The notes: a model not told the origin generated them from the letters alone. Shown: positions 6,399-14,638, numbered from the stretch's first letter. The stretch: DNA of 16,882 nt from Rubrobacter sp. (GCA_016781705.1 JADDPV010000062.1:1-16882); one strand, 5' to 3'. Program-made: numbers and translations.

Positions 6399-8258
6399 TC
6401 ATGCCCCGCCCGCACCAACGGCCCCCTCGCCATCCACCGCGGCGGCCCTCTGCACGGCGACCAGCAGGCCGCCGGCTCCGTCGCTCAGGCGCGCCGCCTC
6501 GACCGGCTGACCCTGGCGCCTCAAGTAGGCGACCACCACCCGCGCCTCGTCCGCCCCGCCTCTCCCCGCGGCCGGGTTCCCGGCCGCGGCATCCCCATCG
6601 TGGGCCGCCAGGACGCTCTGTGCGAAGAGCTTCAGGCCGGCAGTGTCGGAGGACTCGAAGCCGCGGTGGGCGACGAGGCAGCCGGCCGAGAGGGCGAAGA
6701 CCTCGACGGTGTTCGGTTCGGTGGAGGGCGCGACGATGGCCACGACACCCTCAGCGGAGACGGCGGCGCGCGTCAGGCGGATACGCTCGATGCCGGCGAT
6801 GAGGTCGCGCAGGCGGGCCGCCGCCTCGAACTCTAGAGCACCCGCGAGCCTCTTGCGTTCCCCGATGAGGGCTTCGAGGTGCTCCTCACCGCCCTCGCCA
6901 CGCAAGAGCGCCACTATCTCCTCGACGACTTCCGTCCGGTACTCGTCGGGCCCCATCCCCATGCACGGGGCGCAGCGGCCCATCTGGCCATAGAAGCAGG
7001 AGCCGGCGGCAGCCTCTCCGTCGCAGCGCCTCAGCGGGAAGATCCTGCCGAGAGCCTCCACGCATGCGTCGAGGACCCCCGCGCTCCGATACGGCCCGAG
7101 ATGCAAGACGCCGTCTTTGTTCGTCCCGTTGTGGGGCACCCTCTCTGGGACGGGGTAGGGATCGTTGGTGTCCAGTTCGACGCACCATCCGGCCTTCTCC
7201 TCGCCCCGGCCGGCCGAGTTGTAGGGGGGGAGGAGGCGCCTTATCTCCCTGGATTCCAGGATCAAGGCCGCAAGCTCCGTCCCGGTCTCCGTGTAACGCA
7301 CCTCGGCGACCTCCCGCACCAGCCGACCGACCTTGCGTCGCCCGTCCCCGCCGTTGAAGTACGTCCTCACGCGGGCCTTGAGCTCCTTGGCCTTGCCGAC
7401 GTACAGGACGTTCCCGTCCTTGTCCACGAAGTAGTACACGCCGGGCGTGCGCGGGAGGCCCTCGGCGAGGTGGCCCTTCTGAGGCTCGACACGCCCGCGC
7501 GAACCGCCCCTCAGCGTCGCCGCCTCGCCCACGCTACTCACGCCGGCGGCACGGAGGAGCTTGAGCAGCTTGAGGAGCACGCCGGCGGTGGCGGCGGCGT
7601 CGGCCAAAGCCCGGTGATTAGGGGCGGCGCGCACTCCGAAGTGCGAGACGAGCGCCGAGAGCCGGTAGCGCCGGAGGCCCGGCACGAGCGTCCGGGCGAG
7701 CTTCAGAGTGTCGAGCACCGGGGTGTCCGGCAGGGGCGAGAGGCCGACGGAATCGCGGGCCGCGGCGACGAAGGAGAGGTCGAAGCTCACGTTGTGCCCG
7801 ACGAGGACCGAGCCCTCGGCGAACTCCTCGAAGAGCGGCATCACCTCCGCGGCGGTCGGGGCACCCGCCACCATGCGGTCCGTGATCCCGGTCAGACGGA
7901 CCACAAACGGTTCGATGGACCGCCCAGGGTTGACGAGCGTGGAGAACCTCTCCACCACCCTCCCGCGCGTCACCTTCAGCGCCCCGACCTCCGTGATGCC
8001 CCCCCTCTCAGCCGAGGAGCCGGTCGTCTCCACGTCGAAGACGACGTAGGGGGCGTCGGTAAGGGGCAGCGAGGCCACGTCCGCGGTTCGCAAGAGGCCA
8101 CCCTCGTCCCAGAGGAAGCGGGGGTCGGCCGAGATCAGGCCTTCCACGCGGGCGCGGGCATCGCCGTTTACATCCGGGAGTGCGAGGAAATCGGTCGCGA
8201 CCTCCTCGGGGGGCACGGGCTCGCGGCGCTTCACGAAGCCGTAGAGGCTAGGGGCCAC
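6399..8258 (-). CDS. DEDDh exonuclease fused to UvrC-like GIY-YIG nuclease (Cho-like)
   Basis: A 619-residue fusion. Residues 70-230 form a DnaQ-type 3'-5' exonuclease: Asp75 and Glu77 in 'VFDVETTG', Asp160 in 'GHNVSFDLSF', and His215 with Asp220 in 'HRALADA'. Residues 268-350 form a GIY-YIG nuclease like the N-terminal half of UvrC: 'GVYYF', 'YVGKA', Arg296 and Glu335. Four cysteines (412, 421, 429, 432) match the spacing of the Fe-S cluster cysteines described in UvrC, and 'GALEFEAAARLRDLI' at 473-487 is a UVR motif. The UvrC endonuclease-V and (HhH)2 half is absent, so this resembles the Cho-like actinobacterial fusion, not UvrC itself. It probably incises and trims damaged DNA. Its start overlaps the helix-hairpin-helix gene by 11 bp, suggesting joint action. 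Confidence 0.92.
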   Translation of the reverse strand: MAPSLYGFVKRREPVPPEEVATDFLALPDVNGDARARVEGLISADPRFLWDEGGLLRTADVASLPLTDAPYVVFDVETTGSSAERGGITEVGALKVTRGRVVERFSTLVNPGRSIEPFVVRLTGITDRMVAGAPTAAEVMPLFEEFAEGSVLVGHNVSFDLSFVAAARDSVGLSPLPDTPVLDTLKLARTLVPGLRRYRLSALVSHFGVRAAPNHRALADAAATAGVLLKLLKLLRAAGVSSVGEAATLRGGSRGRVEPQKGHLAEGLPRTPGVYYFVDKDGNVLYVGKAKELKARVRTYFNGGDGRRKVGRLVREVAEVRYTETGTELAALILESREIRRLLPPYNSAGRGEEKAGWCVELDTNDPYPVPERVPHNGTNKDGVLHLGPYRSAGVLDACVEALGRIFPLRRCDGEAAAGSCFYGQMGRCAPCMGMGPDEYRTEVVEEIVALLRGEGGEEHLEALIGERKRLAGALEFEAAARLRDLIAGIERIRLTRAAVSAEGVVAIVAPSTEPNTVEVFALSAGCLVAHRGFESSDTAGLKLFAQSVLAAHDGDAAAGNPAAGRGGADEARVVVAYLRRQGQPVEAARLSDGAGGLLVAVQRAAAVDGEGAVGAGGA

Positions 8259-9285
8259 GTACCACCTTCGCCCCTAGCTTTGGCCACTCCGCGGCGGCCT
8301 CGGCGATTGTCCGGGCCTGCGCCTCGGTGATCCCGGGGATGCCGACGAGGTTCTCGTAGGTGTACTCGGAGTCGAGCAGGCCGCTCGCCAGGACACGAGC
8401 GCGCGTCTTCTGGCCGATACCGGGGAGCTTGTTTACCTGGAAGATCAGGCCGCGCTGGACCCGCAACGCCCTCACGCCCGCGAGCCTCTCGCCCTCGACG
8501 AGCACGCGCCGCAACAGGTCGGCGAAGCGGGCGACCTGCTCAGGGTAGTACACGCCGCGGCCCATCAGGGACGGCGTCATCGGGACGGGGTGCATCATGT
8601 TCGCGTTGCGCACTGTGGTGTGCCCCGGCGGCTCGTTCGGGCTCAAGGGGTCCGGGTCGCCTAAAGACTGGGCGCGGGCGGCGTGATCGGCGGCCTGCTC
8701 CGCGAGATTGCCGCCGAGGTCTAGCTCCGTGAAGACCGGCGCCCTGCGGAAGCGGTCGTTGCGGTTCGCGGCGTAGAGGAAACGGCGGGGACTCCGCTCG
8801 TTCTTGTAGAACTCGATCACCGCGCGGGCCCGCTTGTCGCCTATTCCCGGCAGCCGCGAGAGCGCCTTCGCGTCGTCGGACGCTATCATCTCCTCGAGCT
8901 CGTCGGGATCGGTGGCTTCGGCTGCCTTGGCGGCCGCGCGCTTATCCACGCCGCGTACCAACTCGAGGATGCCCTGGACGCTCTTCGGGTCGGCGCCGCG
9001 CCTGAGGTGGTTGATCTTGCGCACCCCCGTGAACGCGCTGTGCTCCTCCCAGCGCCACACAAACTCCCTCACACGCTCGACCGCCGCCGAGTTCTCAGGC
9101 ACGAACTCTATCGTCACCCCGTTGCCGACGTAGCGCCCGTTCGCCCCCAACAGGTGCTCCGCCTCCGCCTGGACCTGCACCTTCACGGTGGGCGAGTAGA
9201 AAGAGAAGTGCACCGGAACTCCAGCCGCGACCTCCTTCATCAAACGACGTCGGAAGACGTTTTCCTCGAAGTCGGACTCGAGCAT
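8248..9285 (-). CDS. Unrecognised protein with repeated helix-hairpin-helix motifs
   Basis: A 345-residue protein with no transmembrane segment. Three helix-hairpin-helix elements are visible: residues 141-160 ('LSRLPGIGDKRARAVIEFY'), 285-305 ('VNKLPGIGQKTRARVLASG') and a weaker one at 313-332 ('LVGIPGITEAQARTIAEAA'). These usually bind the DNA backbone non-specifically, as in UvrC, RuvA and DNA ligases. The N-terminal 100 residues and the central 165-280 block, which has a Met/Pro-rich 'MMHPVPMTPSLMGRG' patch, match no family I know, and no nuclease or ATPase motif is evident. It is translationally coupled to the downstream exonuclease/GIY-YIG gene by an 11-bp overlap. A DNA-binding adaptor that replaces the (HhH)2 domain missing from that nuclease is my inference. 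Confidence 0.85.
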   Translation of the reverse strand: MLESDFEENVFRRRLMKEVAAGVPVHFSFYSPTVKVQVQAEAEHLLGANGRYVGNGVTIEFVPENSAAVERVREFVWRWEEHSAFTGVRKINHLRRGADPKSVQGILELVRGVDKRAAAKAAEATDPDELEEMIASDDAKALSRLPGIGDKRARAVIEFYKNERSPRRFLYAANRNDRFRRAPVFTELDLGGNLAEQAADHAARAQSLGDPDPLSPNEPPGHTTVRNANMMHPVPMTPSLMGRGVYYPEQVARFADLLRRVLVEGERLAGVRALRVQRGLIFQVNKLPGIGQKTRARVLASGLLDSEYTYENLVGIPGITEAQARTIAEAAAEWPKLGAKVVRGP

Positions 9286-9314
9286 CGAAGGTTGATTCTA
9301 CCTCTTCGGCCTGC

Positions 9315-9345
9315 TTCGTGAGTCGAGAAGAACACGACTCACGAA
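9315..9345 (-). terminator. Perfect hairpin overlapping the moeA stop codon
   Basis: An 11-bp perfect inverted repeat (TTCGTGAGTCG at 9315-9325, CGACTCACGAA at 9335-9345) with a 9-nt loop spans the moeA stop at 9339-9341. No U-tract follows on the minus strand, so it would be a U-less terminator, an mRNA 3'-end stabiliser or a palindromic protein site. It separates moeA from the helix-hairpin-helix gene, whose ATG at 9285 lies 30 bp further on. Confidence 0.55.
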
Positions 9346-10574
9346 AACAACACTTCTTCGCGCAGCACTATCGCCTCGACGGACTCCCCGGCCTTGACAC
9401 CCTTGCTCTCCGGCCCGATGAGCGCCAGGGCGTCGGCCTTCGTCAAGGAGCTGACGAGCCCGGAGCCCTGGGCGCCGACGGACTCGGCCTTCCAGCCTTC
9501 CTGGGTGCGCTTCAGCGTGACGCGCATGGCGTGCATCCGGCCGAAACTGTTCTCGACGTCGCTATCGAAGCGGACCTCGACGCGCGGGCGGCGTTTGTCC
9601 CTCTTGCCCATCATCGCCATCAGGGCGGGGCGGACAAATAGCTCGAAGCAGACCATCGCGGAGACGGGGTTGCCGGGGAGACCGAAGAAGCGCGCGTCCT
9701 CGCGAGTGCCGAAGAAGACCGGCTTACCGGGCTTGAGCTTGATGCCCCAGAAGATCTGGTCCACCCCGAGATCCAGGAGGCTCCCCTTGACGAGGTCCTT
9801 CTCCCCTACCGAGACGCCGCCGCTAGTCACCACCACGTCAGCGGTCGAGAGGGCTTCTTCGACCGCGGCGCGAAGGACGCCCGCGTCGTCGGAGAGGGCG
9901 GAGACGCGGCGGGCGTGGGCGCCGGTTTCGAGCGCCTGGGAGATGAGGGCGAAGGAGTTGGAGTCGAAGATCTCGCCGGGCGAGAGCTCGCCCGCGCCGG
10001 GCTCGACGAGCTCGGAGCCGGTGGAGAGGACGACGACCTTTGGGCGGCGGTAAACGGGCAACTCACCGTAGCCCTGGGTCGCCGCCAGTGCGATCTCGGG
10101 CGCCCCGATCTCGGTGCCGGAGCGCAGGATCCTCTCCCCCTCGCGCACGTCCGCCCCGCTCCGTCGCACGTTCTGCCCCTTCTCGGCGGCTTTCTTCAAC
10201 TCGAACCGCTCGCCCCAGCCGCTCGTGTTCTCGACCATCACGATGGCGTCCGCGCCCTCGGGCATGACGCCGCCCGTGAAAATTTTGATAGCCTGGCCCT
10301 CCCCGACGCTCTTCTGGGCCGGACGGCCCGCCGGGGCCTCATCCACGACCTCGAAGGTCCTCCCCGCTTCGGCGGCGTCGGCGCTCCTCACGGCGTAGCC
10401 GTCCACCGCGGAGTTGTCGAAGGGCGGCGAGTCGAACCGGGCGCGCAGGTCTTCGGCGAGCGCGAGCCCCCGGGCCTCGACGAGCGGCACGCGCGCCACG
10501 GGCAGCCGGGGCGCGTTCTCCAGGACGAGCCTCACGGCCCGCGCGTGGTCTATGAGCTTCTCGAAGAGTTGCAC
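9339..10574 (-). CDS. moeA: Molybdopterin molybdenumtransferase
   Basis: Inserts molybdate into adenylylated molybdopterin, the last step of molybdenum cofactor synthesis, in the cytoplasm. The 411-residue length is typical. Family blocks are all present: 'PPFDNSAVDGYAV', 'IFTGGVMPEGADAIVMVE', 'VVLSTGSEL', 'GEIFDSNSF', 'VVTSGGVSVGEKD', 'GIKLKPGKPVFFG' and 'FGLPGNPVSAMVCFE'. The start is the GTG at 10574, which puts 'LFEKLIDHARAVRLVLENA' at the N-terminus as in other MoeA proteins and has GCGAGGG just upstream. Longer in-frame versions add Pro/Arg-rich sequence. It is divergent from the SDR gene across a gap of about 120 bp. No other cofactor gene is nearby, so it appears to be a stand-alone locus closed by the hairpin at its stop codon. 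Confidence 0.95.
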   Translation of the reverse strand: MQLFEKLIDHARAVRLVLENAPRLPVARVPLVEARGLALAEDLRARFDSPPFDNSAVDGYAVRSADAAEAGRTFEVVDEAPAGRPAQKSVGEGQAIKIFTGGVMPEGADAIVMVENTSGWGERFELKKAAEKGQNVRRSGADVREGERILRSGTEIGAPEIALAATQGYGELPVYRRPKVVVLSTGSELVEPGAGELSPGEIFDSNSFALISQALETGAHARRVSALSDDAGVLRAAVEEALSTADVVVTSGGVSVGEKDLVKGSLLDLGVDQIFWGIKLKPGKPVFFGTREDARFFGLPGNPVSAMVCFELFVRPALMAMMGKRDKRRPRVEVRFDSDVENSFGRMHAMRVTLKRTQEGWKAESVGAQGSGLVSSLTKADALALIGPESKGVKAGESVEAIVLREEVLFS

Positions 10575-10682
10575 TTTCCCTCGCTTTCCATTACGGCGAG
10601 ACGCCGGACGCATCCTCCCTACGCTACCATAACCCGGAAAGAGACAGGCCGCCGGGGCGATCCGGGCCGGCGCGTTTGCGAC

Positions 10683-10691
10683 AGGAGGAGG
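10683..10691 (+). promoter_or_regulatory. Extended Shine-Dalgarno that decides the SDR start
   Basis: AGGAGGAGG at 10683-10691 is a tandem, near-perfect ribosome-binding site. It lies inside the longest possible reading frame, so the upstream TTG at 10676 cannot be the start. It serves either GTG 10694 or TTG 10697, each 5 nt from one AGGAGG register. Confidence 0.7.
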
Positions 10692-10693
10692 TA

Positions 10694-11410
10694 GTGTTGG
10701 CGGACAGGGTGGCGGCGGTTTTAGGGGTAGGGCCGGGGCTCGGGGCGGCGATCGCCGGGCGCTTCGCCCGCGAAGGCTACGCAGTCGGGTTGATAGCGCG
10801 CAAGGAGGAGAGCGTCTCGGCGGCACGCGAGGAGATCGAGGGCGCGGGAGGACGGGCGCTCGCGGTGAGCGCGGACGCGACGGACGCCTCTTCGGTCGCG
10901 CGGGCCTTCGACGAGGTGCGCGGCTCTCTGGGCGACCCGGAGATCCTCGTGTACAACGCGGGGGCGTTCAGGATGGGAGGCATCCTGGAGGTGCCGCCCG
11001 AGGACTTCGACCGCTGCTGGAAGGCGAACTGCGCCGGGGCCTTCTACGCGGCGCAACAGGTCCTGCCGGCGATGCTGGAGAGGGATAGCGGCACCGTCAT
11101 CCTCACTGGTGCGACGGCCTCCATGCGCGGCTCCGCCCGCTTCTCGGCGCTCGCGGTGGGTAAGTTCGGCCTGCGGGCGCTCGCTCAGTCCATGGCCCGC
11201 GAGTTCGGGCCGAAAGGCATACACGTGGCGCACGCCATAATAGACGGTCAGATCAACACGCCGAGGGTACGCGAGATGTCGCCGGACCGCGAGGAGCACA
11301 CCATGCTCTCCCCCGACGCCATCGCCGAGGCGTACTGGCAGCTCCACTCCCAGGACCCGACGGCCTGGACGCTGGAGCTGGATCTGCGCCCCTCTGTGGA
11401 GAGCTTCTGA
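10694..11410 (+). CDS. Short-chain dehydrogenase/reductase-like, catalytic Tyr absent
   Basis: A 238-residue Rossmann-fold SDR. The nucleotide-binding loop reads 'GVGPGLG' near residue 11 rather than the classical TGxxxGxG, and 'LIARKEE' suggests NADP preference. 'LVYNAGAF' is the NAG motif and 'LTGATASMRG' holds the usual Ser region. The Y-x3-K motif is replaced by 'FSALAVGKFGLRALAQSMA': Lys is kept but the position four residues before it is Leu, with Phe three residues earlier. This places it in the atypical SDR group with 'IIDGQI' near the C-terminus. It may be non-catalytic or use another acid. The extended Shine-Dalgarno defines the start. The next gene, an AraC-type regulator, begins at its stop codon. 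Confidence 0.9.
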   Translation: MLADRVAAVLGVGPGLGAAIAGRFAREGYAVGLIARKEESVSAAREEIEGAGGRALAVSADATDASSVARAFDEVRGSLGDPEILVYNAGAFRMGGILEVPPEDFDRCWKANCAGAFYAAQQVLPAMLERDSGTVILTGATASMRGSARFSALAVGKFGLRALAQSMAREFGPKGIHVAHAIIDGQINTPRVREMSPDREEHTMLSPDAIAEAYWQLHSQDPTAWTLELDLRPSVESF

Positions 11411-12264
11411 GCGAACGGGAGGACAACGTCGGGTCGGGCGGGGAGCGGGCCAGGTTCTGGCGGGATCCCGGGCTCGGGGGCGTGGAGGTCTTGCACGCCC
11501 GCTACCGCGAGCATGCTTTCGACCGGCACGCCCACGAAGGGTTCACGACCAGCGTCATAGATCGGGGCGTCGGGTCTCTGTGGTACCGCGGGGAGACCGT
11601 AACCGCTCCGGCCGGGAGCCTCGTCCTGCTCGACCCGGGCGAGGCGCACACCGGGCAGGTGATCGGCGACGGAGGTTGAGACTACCGTGCGCTGTACTCC
11701 GACCCGGCGCTGCTGGGGCGCGTGGCGCGCGAGCTGCTCGGTCACCGCGGCGCCTGCTATTTCCCCCACCCGGTGGTCCATGATCGGCGGCTCGCCGCCT
11801 CGATGGACCGGCTCCACCGCGCGCTCGCGCAGCCCGAAGCCGCACTCGCGCGCGAGTCCTGGCTGGTCGCCACCTATGCCGACCTCCTGACCCGCCACGC
11901 CGAGCACCGGATACGGCTCCGGGAAGTCGGGCGCAAGCCCGCGGCGGTCGCGCGGGCTCGCGAGTACCTGGAGGCGTGCTACACGCGCAACGTCGGGCTG
12001 GAGGAGCTCTCGGTGGTCGCGGGCCTGAGCCGGTATCACCTGATCTGGGTCTTCCGGGAATCGGTCGGACTTCCGCCACACGCCTACCTCAACCAGGTAA
12101 GGCTCAGGCGCGCCAAGGACCTCCTGGCATCCGGTGTCCCGATCGGGCTCGCGGCCCGCGAGGTGGGCTTCGTGGATCAAAGCCACCTCACCCGTCGCTT
12201 TAAGGGCGTCTTCGGCGTAACGCCGGGCCGGTTCGTCGCGGAGCTCGCCGAAAGACCGCTCTAG
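11407..12264 (+). pseudogene. AraC-family regulator interrupted by one in-frame TGA
   Basis: One reading frame of 286 codons encodes a complete AraC-type activator, broken only by TGA at 11677-11679. The N-terminal cupin sensor half ('ARFWRDPGLGGVEVLHARY', then 'GSLVLLDPGEAHTG') stops at 'IGDGG'. After the stop, 'DYRALYSDPALLG' continues in frame. The two AraC helix-turn-helix units ('LEELSVVAGLSRYHL' and 'IGLAAREVGFVDQSHLTRRF') and the closing 'GVTPGRF' are intact. Relatives usually have Trp (TGG) at this site, so a single G-to-A change explains it. The start is uncertain: CTG 11407 overlaps the SDR stop and gives the usual N-terminus, while GTG 11482 truncates it. A downstream start at 11722 could still make a free DNA-binding half. 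Probable targets are the adjacent SDR and decarboxylase. Confidence 0.8.
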
Positions 12265-12370
12265 CCGTCGCCAGGCAACGCACCCGCGAACACCTCGCCG
12301 CAACATTGTACAAGACGCGGCGGTCTCGCCCTTCTAGCGTAAGCGCCAAACTACAGCGGGAGGTCGTCCG

Positions 12371-13804
12371 ATGAGTGACGCGAGGTTCGATGGGGCCCTC
12401 GAGCTGACCGAAGAGGAGATGCGCGGCCTGGGCTACCGGGTCGTGGACACCCTGGTGGAGCACTTCGCGACCCTGCGAGAGAAACCGGTGACGCGCAGGG
12501 CCGGCAGGGCCGAGATGGAGGAGCGACTGCGCGAGCCGTTGCCGGAGGAAGGAATGGAGGCCGGGGCGGTGCTGGACCGGCTGATGCGCGACGTGTTCTC
12601 CAACATCATGCACCTCGACCACCCCCGCTTCTTCGCCTTCGTCCCGGGACCGGGCAACTTCGTGGGCGCGATGGCCGACGCGCTCGCCTCCGGGTTCAAC
12701 GTCTTCTCGGGCGCCTGGCTCGAACCCTCTGGACCGACCGAGGTCGAGCTGGTGACCGTGGACTGGCTCAAGGAGCTGTGCGGGATGCCGGACGCGGCCG
12801 GCGGGCTCTTCGTCAGCGGCGGGTCGGTCGCCAACCTCACCGCCCTGGCCGTCGCCCGACGTGCCAGGCTGCTGGACCGTACGGCTGGTGTGGTCGTCTA
12901 CTACTCGGACCAGACCCACTCCTCGGTCGAGCGGGGGTTGCGGATCCTGGGCTTCATCCCGGAGCAACTCCGCAAGCTGCCCTCCGACAAGGATCACCGC
13001 CTGGACACGGAGGAGCTCCGCGGAGCGGTCGCGGAGGACCGGGCCGCCCGCCGGACGCCCTTCTACGTCGTCGCCAACGCCGGCACCACCAACACCGCCG
13101 CCGTGGACCCTCTGCCGGAGCTCGCCGGGTTCTGCCGCGAGGAGGGTCTGTGGCTGCACGCCGACGGCGCCTACGGGGCGGCAGCCATCATCTGCGAGAG
13201 GGGACGCATCCTGCTGGAGGGGCTCGGGCTCGTGGACTCGCTCACTCTAGACCCCCACAAGTGGCTCTTCCAACCTTACGAGATCGGCTGCGTCCTCGTC
13301 CGGGACGGGCGGCTCCTGAAGGACACCTTCCGCGTCCTGCCAGAGTACATGAAAGACGCCGAAGCCGCCGGGGAGGAGGTCAACCTCTGCGATCACGGCG
13401 TGCAGCTCACGCGAAGCTTTCGGGCCTTGAAGCTCTGGATGTCGCTGAAGGTCTTCGGCCTCCCGGCCTTCCGAAGAGCCATCGAGAGGGGTTTCGAGCT
13501 CGCCGAGATCGCCGAGGAGGCGCTGCTCGCGTCCCCGCGTTGGGAGGTGGTCACCCCGGCTCAGGCGGGCGTCGTCACCTTCAGGTACGTGCCCGAGGGC
13601 TCGCCCTCCGAAAGAGAGACGGACGCCGCGAACTTGAGGCTGGTCGAAAGGATCGTCGCCGACGGCTACGCGATGGTGGCCTCCACCACGCTACGCGGAC
13701 GCCCCGTCCTCAGGCTGTGCACCATCAACCCGCGCACCACCGACGAGGAGGTACGGACGACCATCGGCAGGTTGGAGCGCCTCGCCGCAACGTCCACGCC
13801 CTGA
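12371..13804 (+). CDS. Group II PLP-dependent amino-acid decarboxylase
   Basis: A 477-residue cytoplasmic enzyme of the aromatic-L-amino-acid / tyrosine / glutamate decarboxylase fold. Key positions are visible: 'THSSVERG' with His183, which stacks on the cofactor ring; 'NAGTTNTAAVDP'; 'LHADGAYGA' with Asp265, which pairs with the pyridine nitrogen; and 'TLDPHKWLF' with Lys297, which forms the Schiff base. The N-terminal 'HPRFFAFVPGPGNFVGAMAD' segment is typical of substrate-binding regions in this family. The substrate cannot be fixed from sequence; aromatic amino acids are the default guess. The ATG at 12371 has GGGAGG 7 nt upstream. The 106-bp gap to the broken AraC gene contains a TTGTACAA palindrome (12306-12313) that could be an operator. 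Confidence 0.92.
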   Translation: MSDARFDGALELTEEEMRGLGYRVVDTLVEHFATLREKPVTRRAGRAEMEERLREPLPEEGMEAGAVLDRLMRDVFSNIMHLDHPRFFAFVPGPGNFVGAMADALASGFNVFSGAWLEPSGPTEVELVTVDWLKELCGMPDAAGGLFVSGGSVANLTALAVARRARLLDRTAGVVVYYSDQTHSSVERGLRILGFIPEQLRKLPSDKDHRLDTEELRGAVAEDRAARRTPFYVVANAGTTNTAAVDPLPELAGFCREEGLWLHADGAYGAAAIICERGRILLEGLGLVDSLTLDPHKWLFQPYEIGCVLVRDGRLLKDTFRVLPEYMKDAEAAGEEVNLCDHGVQLTRSFRALKLWMSLKVFGLPAFRRAIERGFELAEIAEEALLASPRWEVVTPAQAGVVTFRYVPEGSPSERETDAANLRLVERIVADGYAMVASTTLRGRPVLRLCTINPRTTDEEVRTTIGRLERLAATSTP

Positions 13805-13870
13805 TCCGGGCCGGGGGCGGGCTCGTCACCTCCCGACGCAAAGAGACAACGTCCCTGGGGTCCGTAAAGC

Positions 13871-14638
13871 TCAGCCCGCCCGGCGCCCGGCCACCAGTGC
13901 CGACACCGACTCGAAAGCAGCACGCTCCGCCGAGTCGTCGAGAGGCTCCAGCTCGAAGGAGTCGTCCATGCGCCGGAGGGCGTTCAGGATCAGCTCGTCG
14001 GTTAGCCAGGGGTTCTTGGGGAGCAGGGAGCCGTGCAGGTAGGTGCCGTAGGCGTTCAGGCGCCTGGCGCCCTCGGTGCCGTCGCGGCCGTTGTTGCCGT
14101 GGCCGACGACAACCTCTGCCAGGGGTTCCACGTCCCCTAGCTCGGTGCGGCCGCCGTGGTTCTCGAAGCCGACGATCTCGCGGACGGCGTCTCCGCTCTG
14201 CGGGGCGCGGACGCGGGCGAGGACGTTGCCGATCAGGCGCGGCTCGTCCGGCCTCCTGGGACACGTGTGCATGTCGAAGATACCGACGCCGGGGAGCTTC
14301 TCGCCCTCGGGCGTCTCGTAGTGGTGGCCCATGAGCTGGTAGCCGCCGCAGACGCCCAGGACCACGCCCCCGCTTCCGACGATCGCCCGCAGGTCCGCAC
14401 CCTTCGTCCCCGAGAGGTCGTCCGCTAGGAGCGCCTGCTCGCGGTCCTGGCCCCCACCGAAGAGGAAGATGTCGCAGCCGGTGGGGCAGATGGACTCGCC
14501 CAGGCCCACGTCCACGACCTCGACCGGGATGCCGCGCCACTCGCAGCGCTTCTTTATGGAGATGACGTTCCCGCGGTCGCCGTAGAGGTTCATCATGTCA
14601 GCATAGAGGTGGTGGATGGTGAGGCTAACCCGTCGCAT
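13871..14638 (-). CDS. gatD: GatD-type glutamine amidotransferase (lipid II amidation)
   Basis: A 255-residue class I-like (CobB/CobQ-type) glutaminase. Cys97 in 'GVCGGYQLMG' is the predicted nucleophile and His202 in 'YGTYLHGSLLPKNP' its partner. The N-terminal 'LYADMMNLYGDRGNV' and 'FLFGGGQDREQ' are hallmarks of GatD, which feeds ammonia to MurT to amidate the D-Glu of lipid II in Gram-positive and actinobacterial cell walls. MurT normally lies immediately upstream in the same operon, but here that position holds a truncated recombinase whose stop codon is 14 nt inside this gene. The gene itself looks intact. It converges on the decarboxylase gene with a gap of about 66 bp. The family also includes cobyric-acid synthase-like domains, but length and motifs favour GatD. 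Confidence 0.9.
   Translation of the reverse strand: MRRVSLTIHHLYADMMNLYGDRGNVISIKKRCEWRGIPVEVVDVGLGESICPTGCDIFLFGGGQDREQALLADDLSGTKGADLRAIVGSGGVVLGVCGGYQLMGHHYETPEGEKLPGVGIFDMHTCPRRPDEPRLIGNVLARVRAPQSGDAVREIVGFENHGGRTELGDVEPLAEVVVGHGNNGRDGTEGARRLNAYGTYLHGSLLPKNPWLTDELILNALRRMDDSFELEPLDDSAERAAFESVSALVAGRRAG

Noticed and set aside
6879..8330. 483-residue plus-strand ORF
   Set aside because: Antisense to the exonuclease/GIY-YIG fusion, which has all catalytic residues; the ORF is His/Arg/Gly-rich with no recognisable domain.
12306..12313. TTGTACAA palindrome upstream of the decarboxylase
   Set aside because: Eight bases only and a single copy; mentioned as a possible operator but not supported enough to list as a site.
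13815..13881. 9-bp inverted repeat GGGCGGGCT / AGCCCGCCC between the decarboxylase and gatD
   Set aside because: The loop would be 49 nt and GC-rich matches of this size are expected by chance; not convincing as a bidirectional terminator.
12778..14334. 518-residue plus-strand ORF
   Set aside because: Runs across the end of the decarboxylase in another frame and then antisense to gatD; Arg-rich shadow of two real genes.
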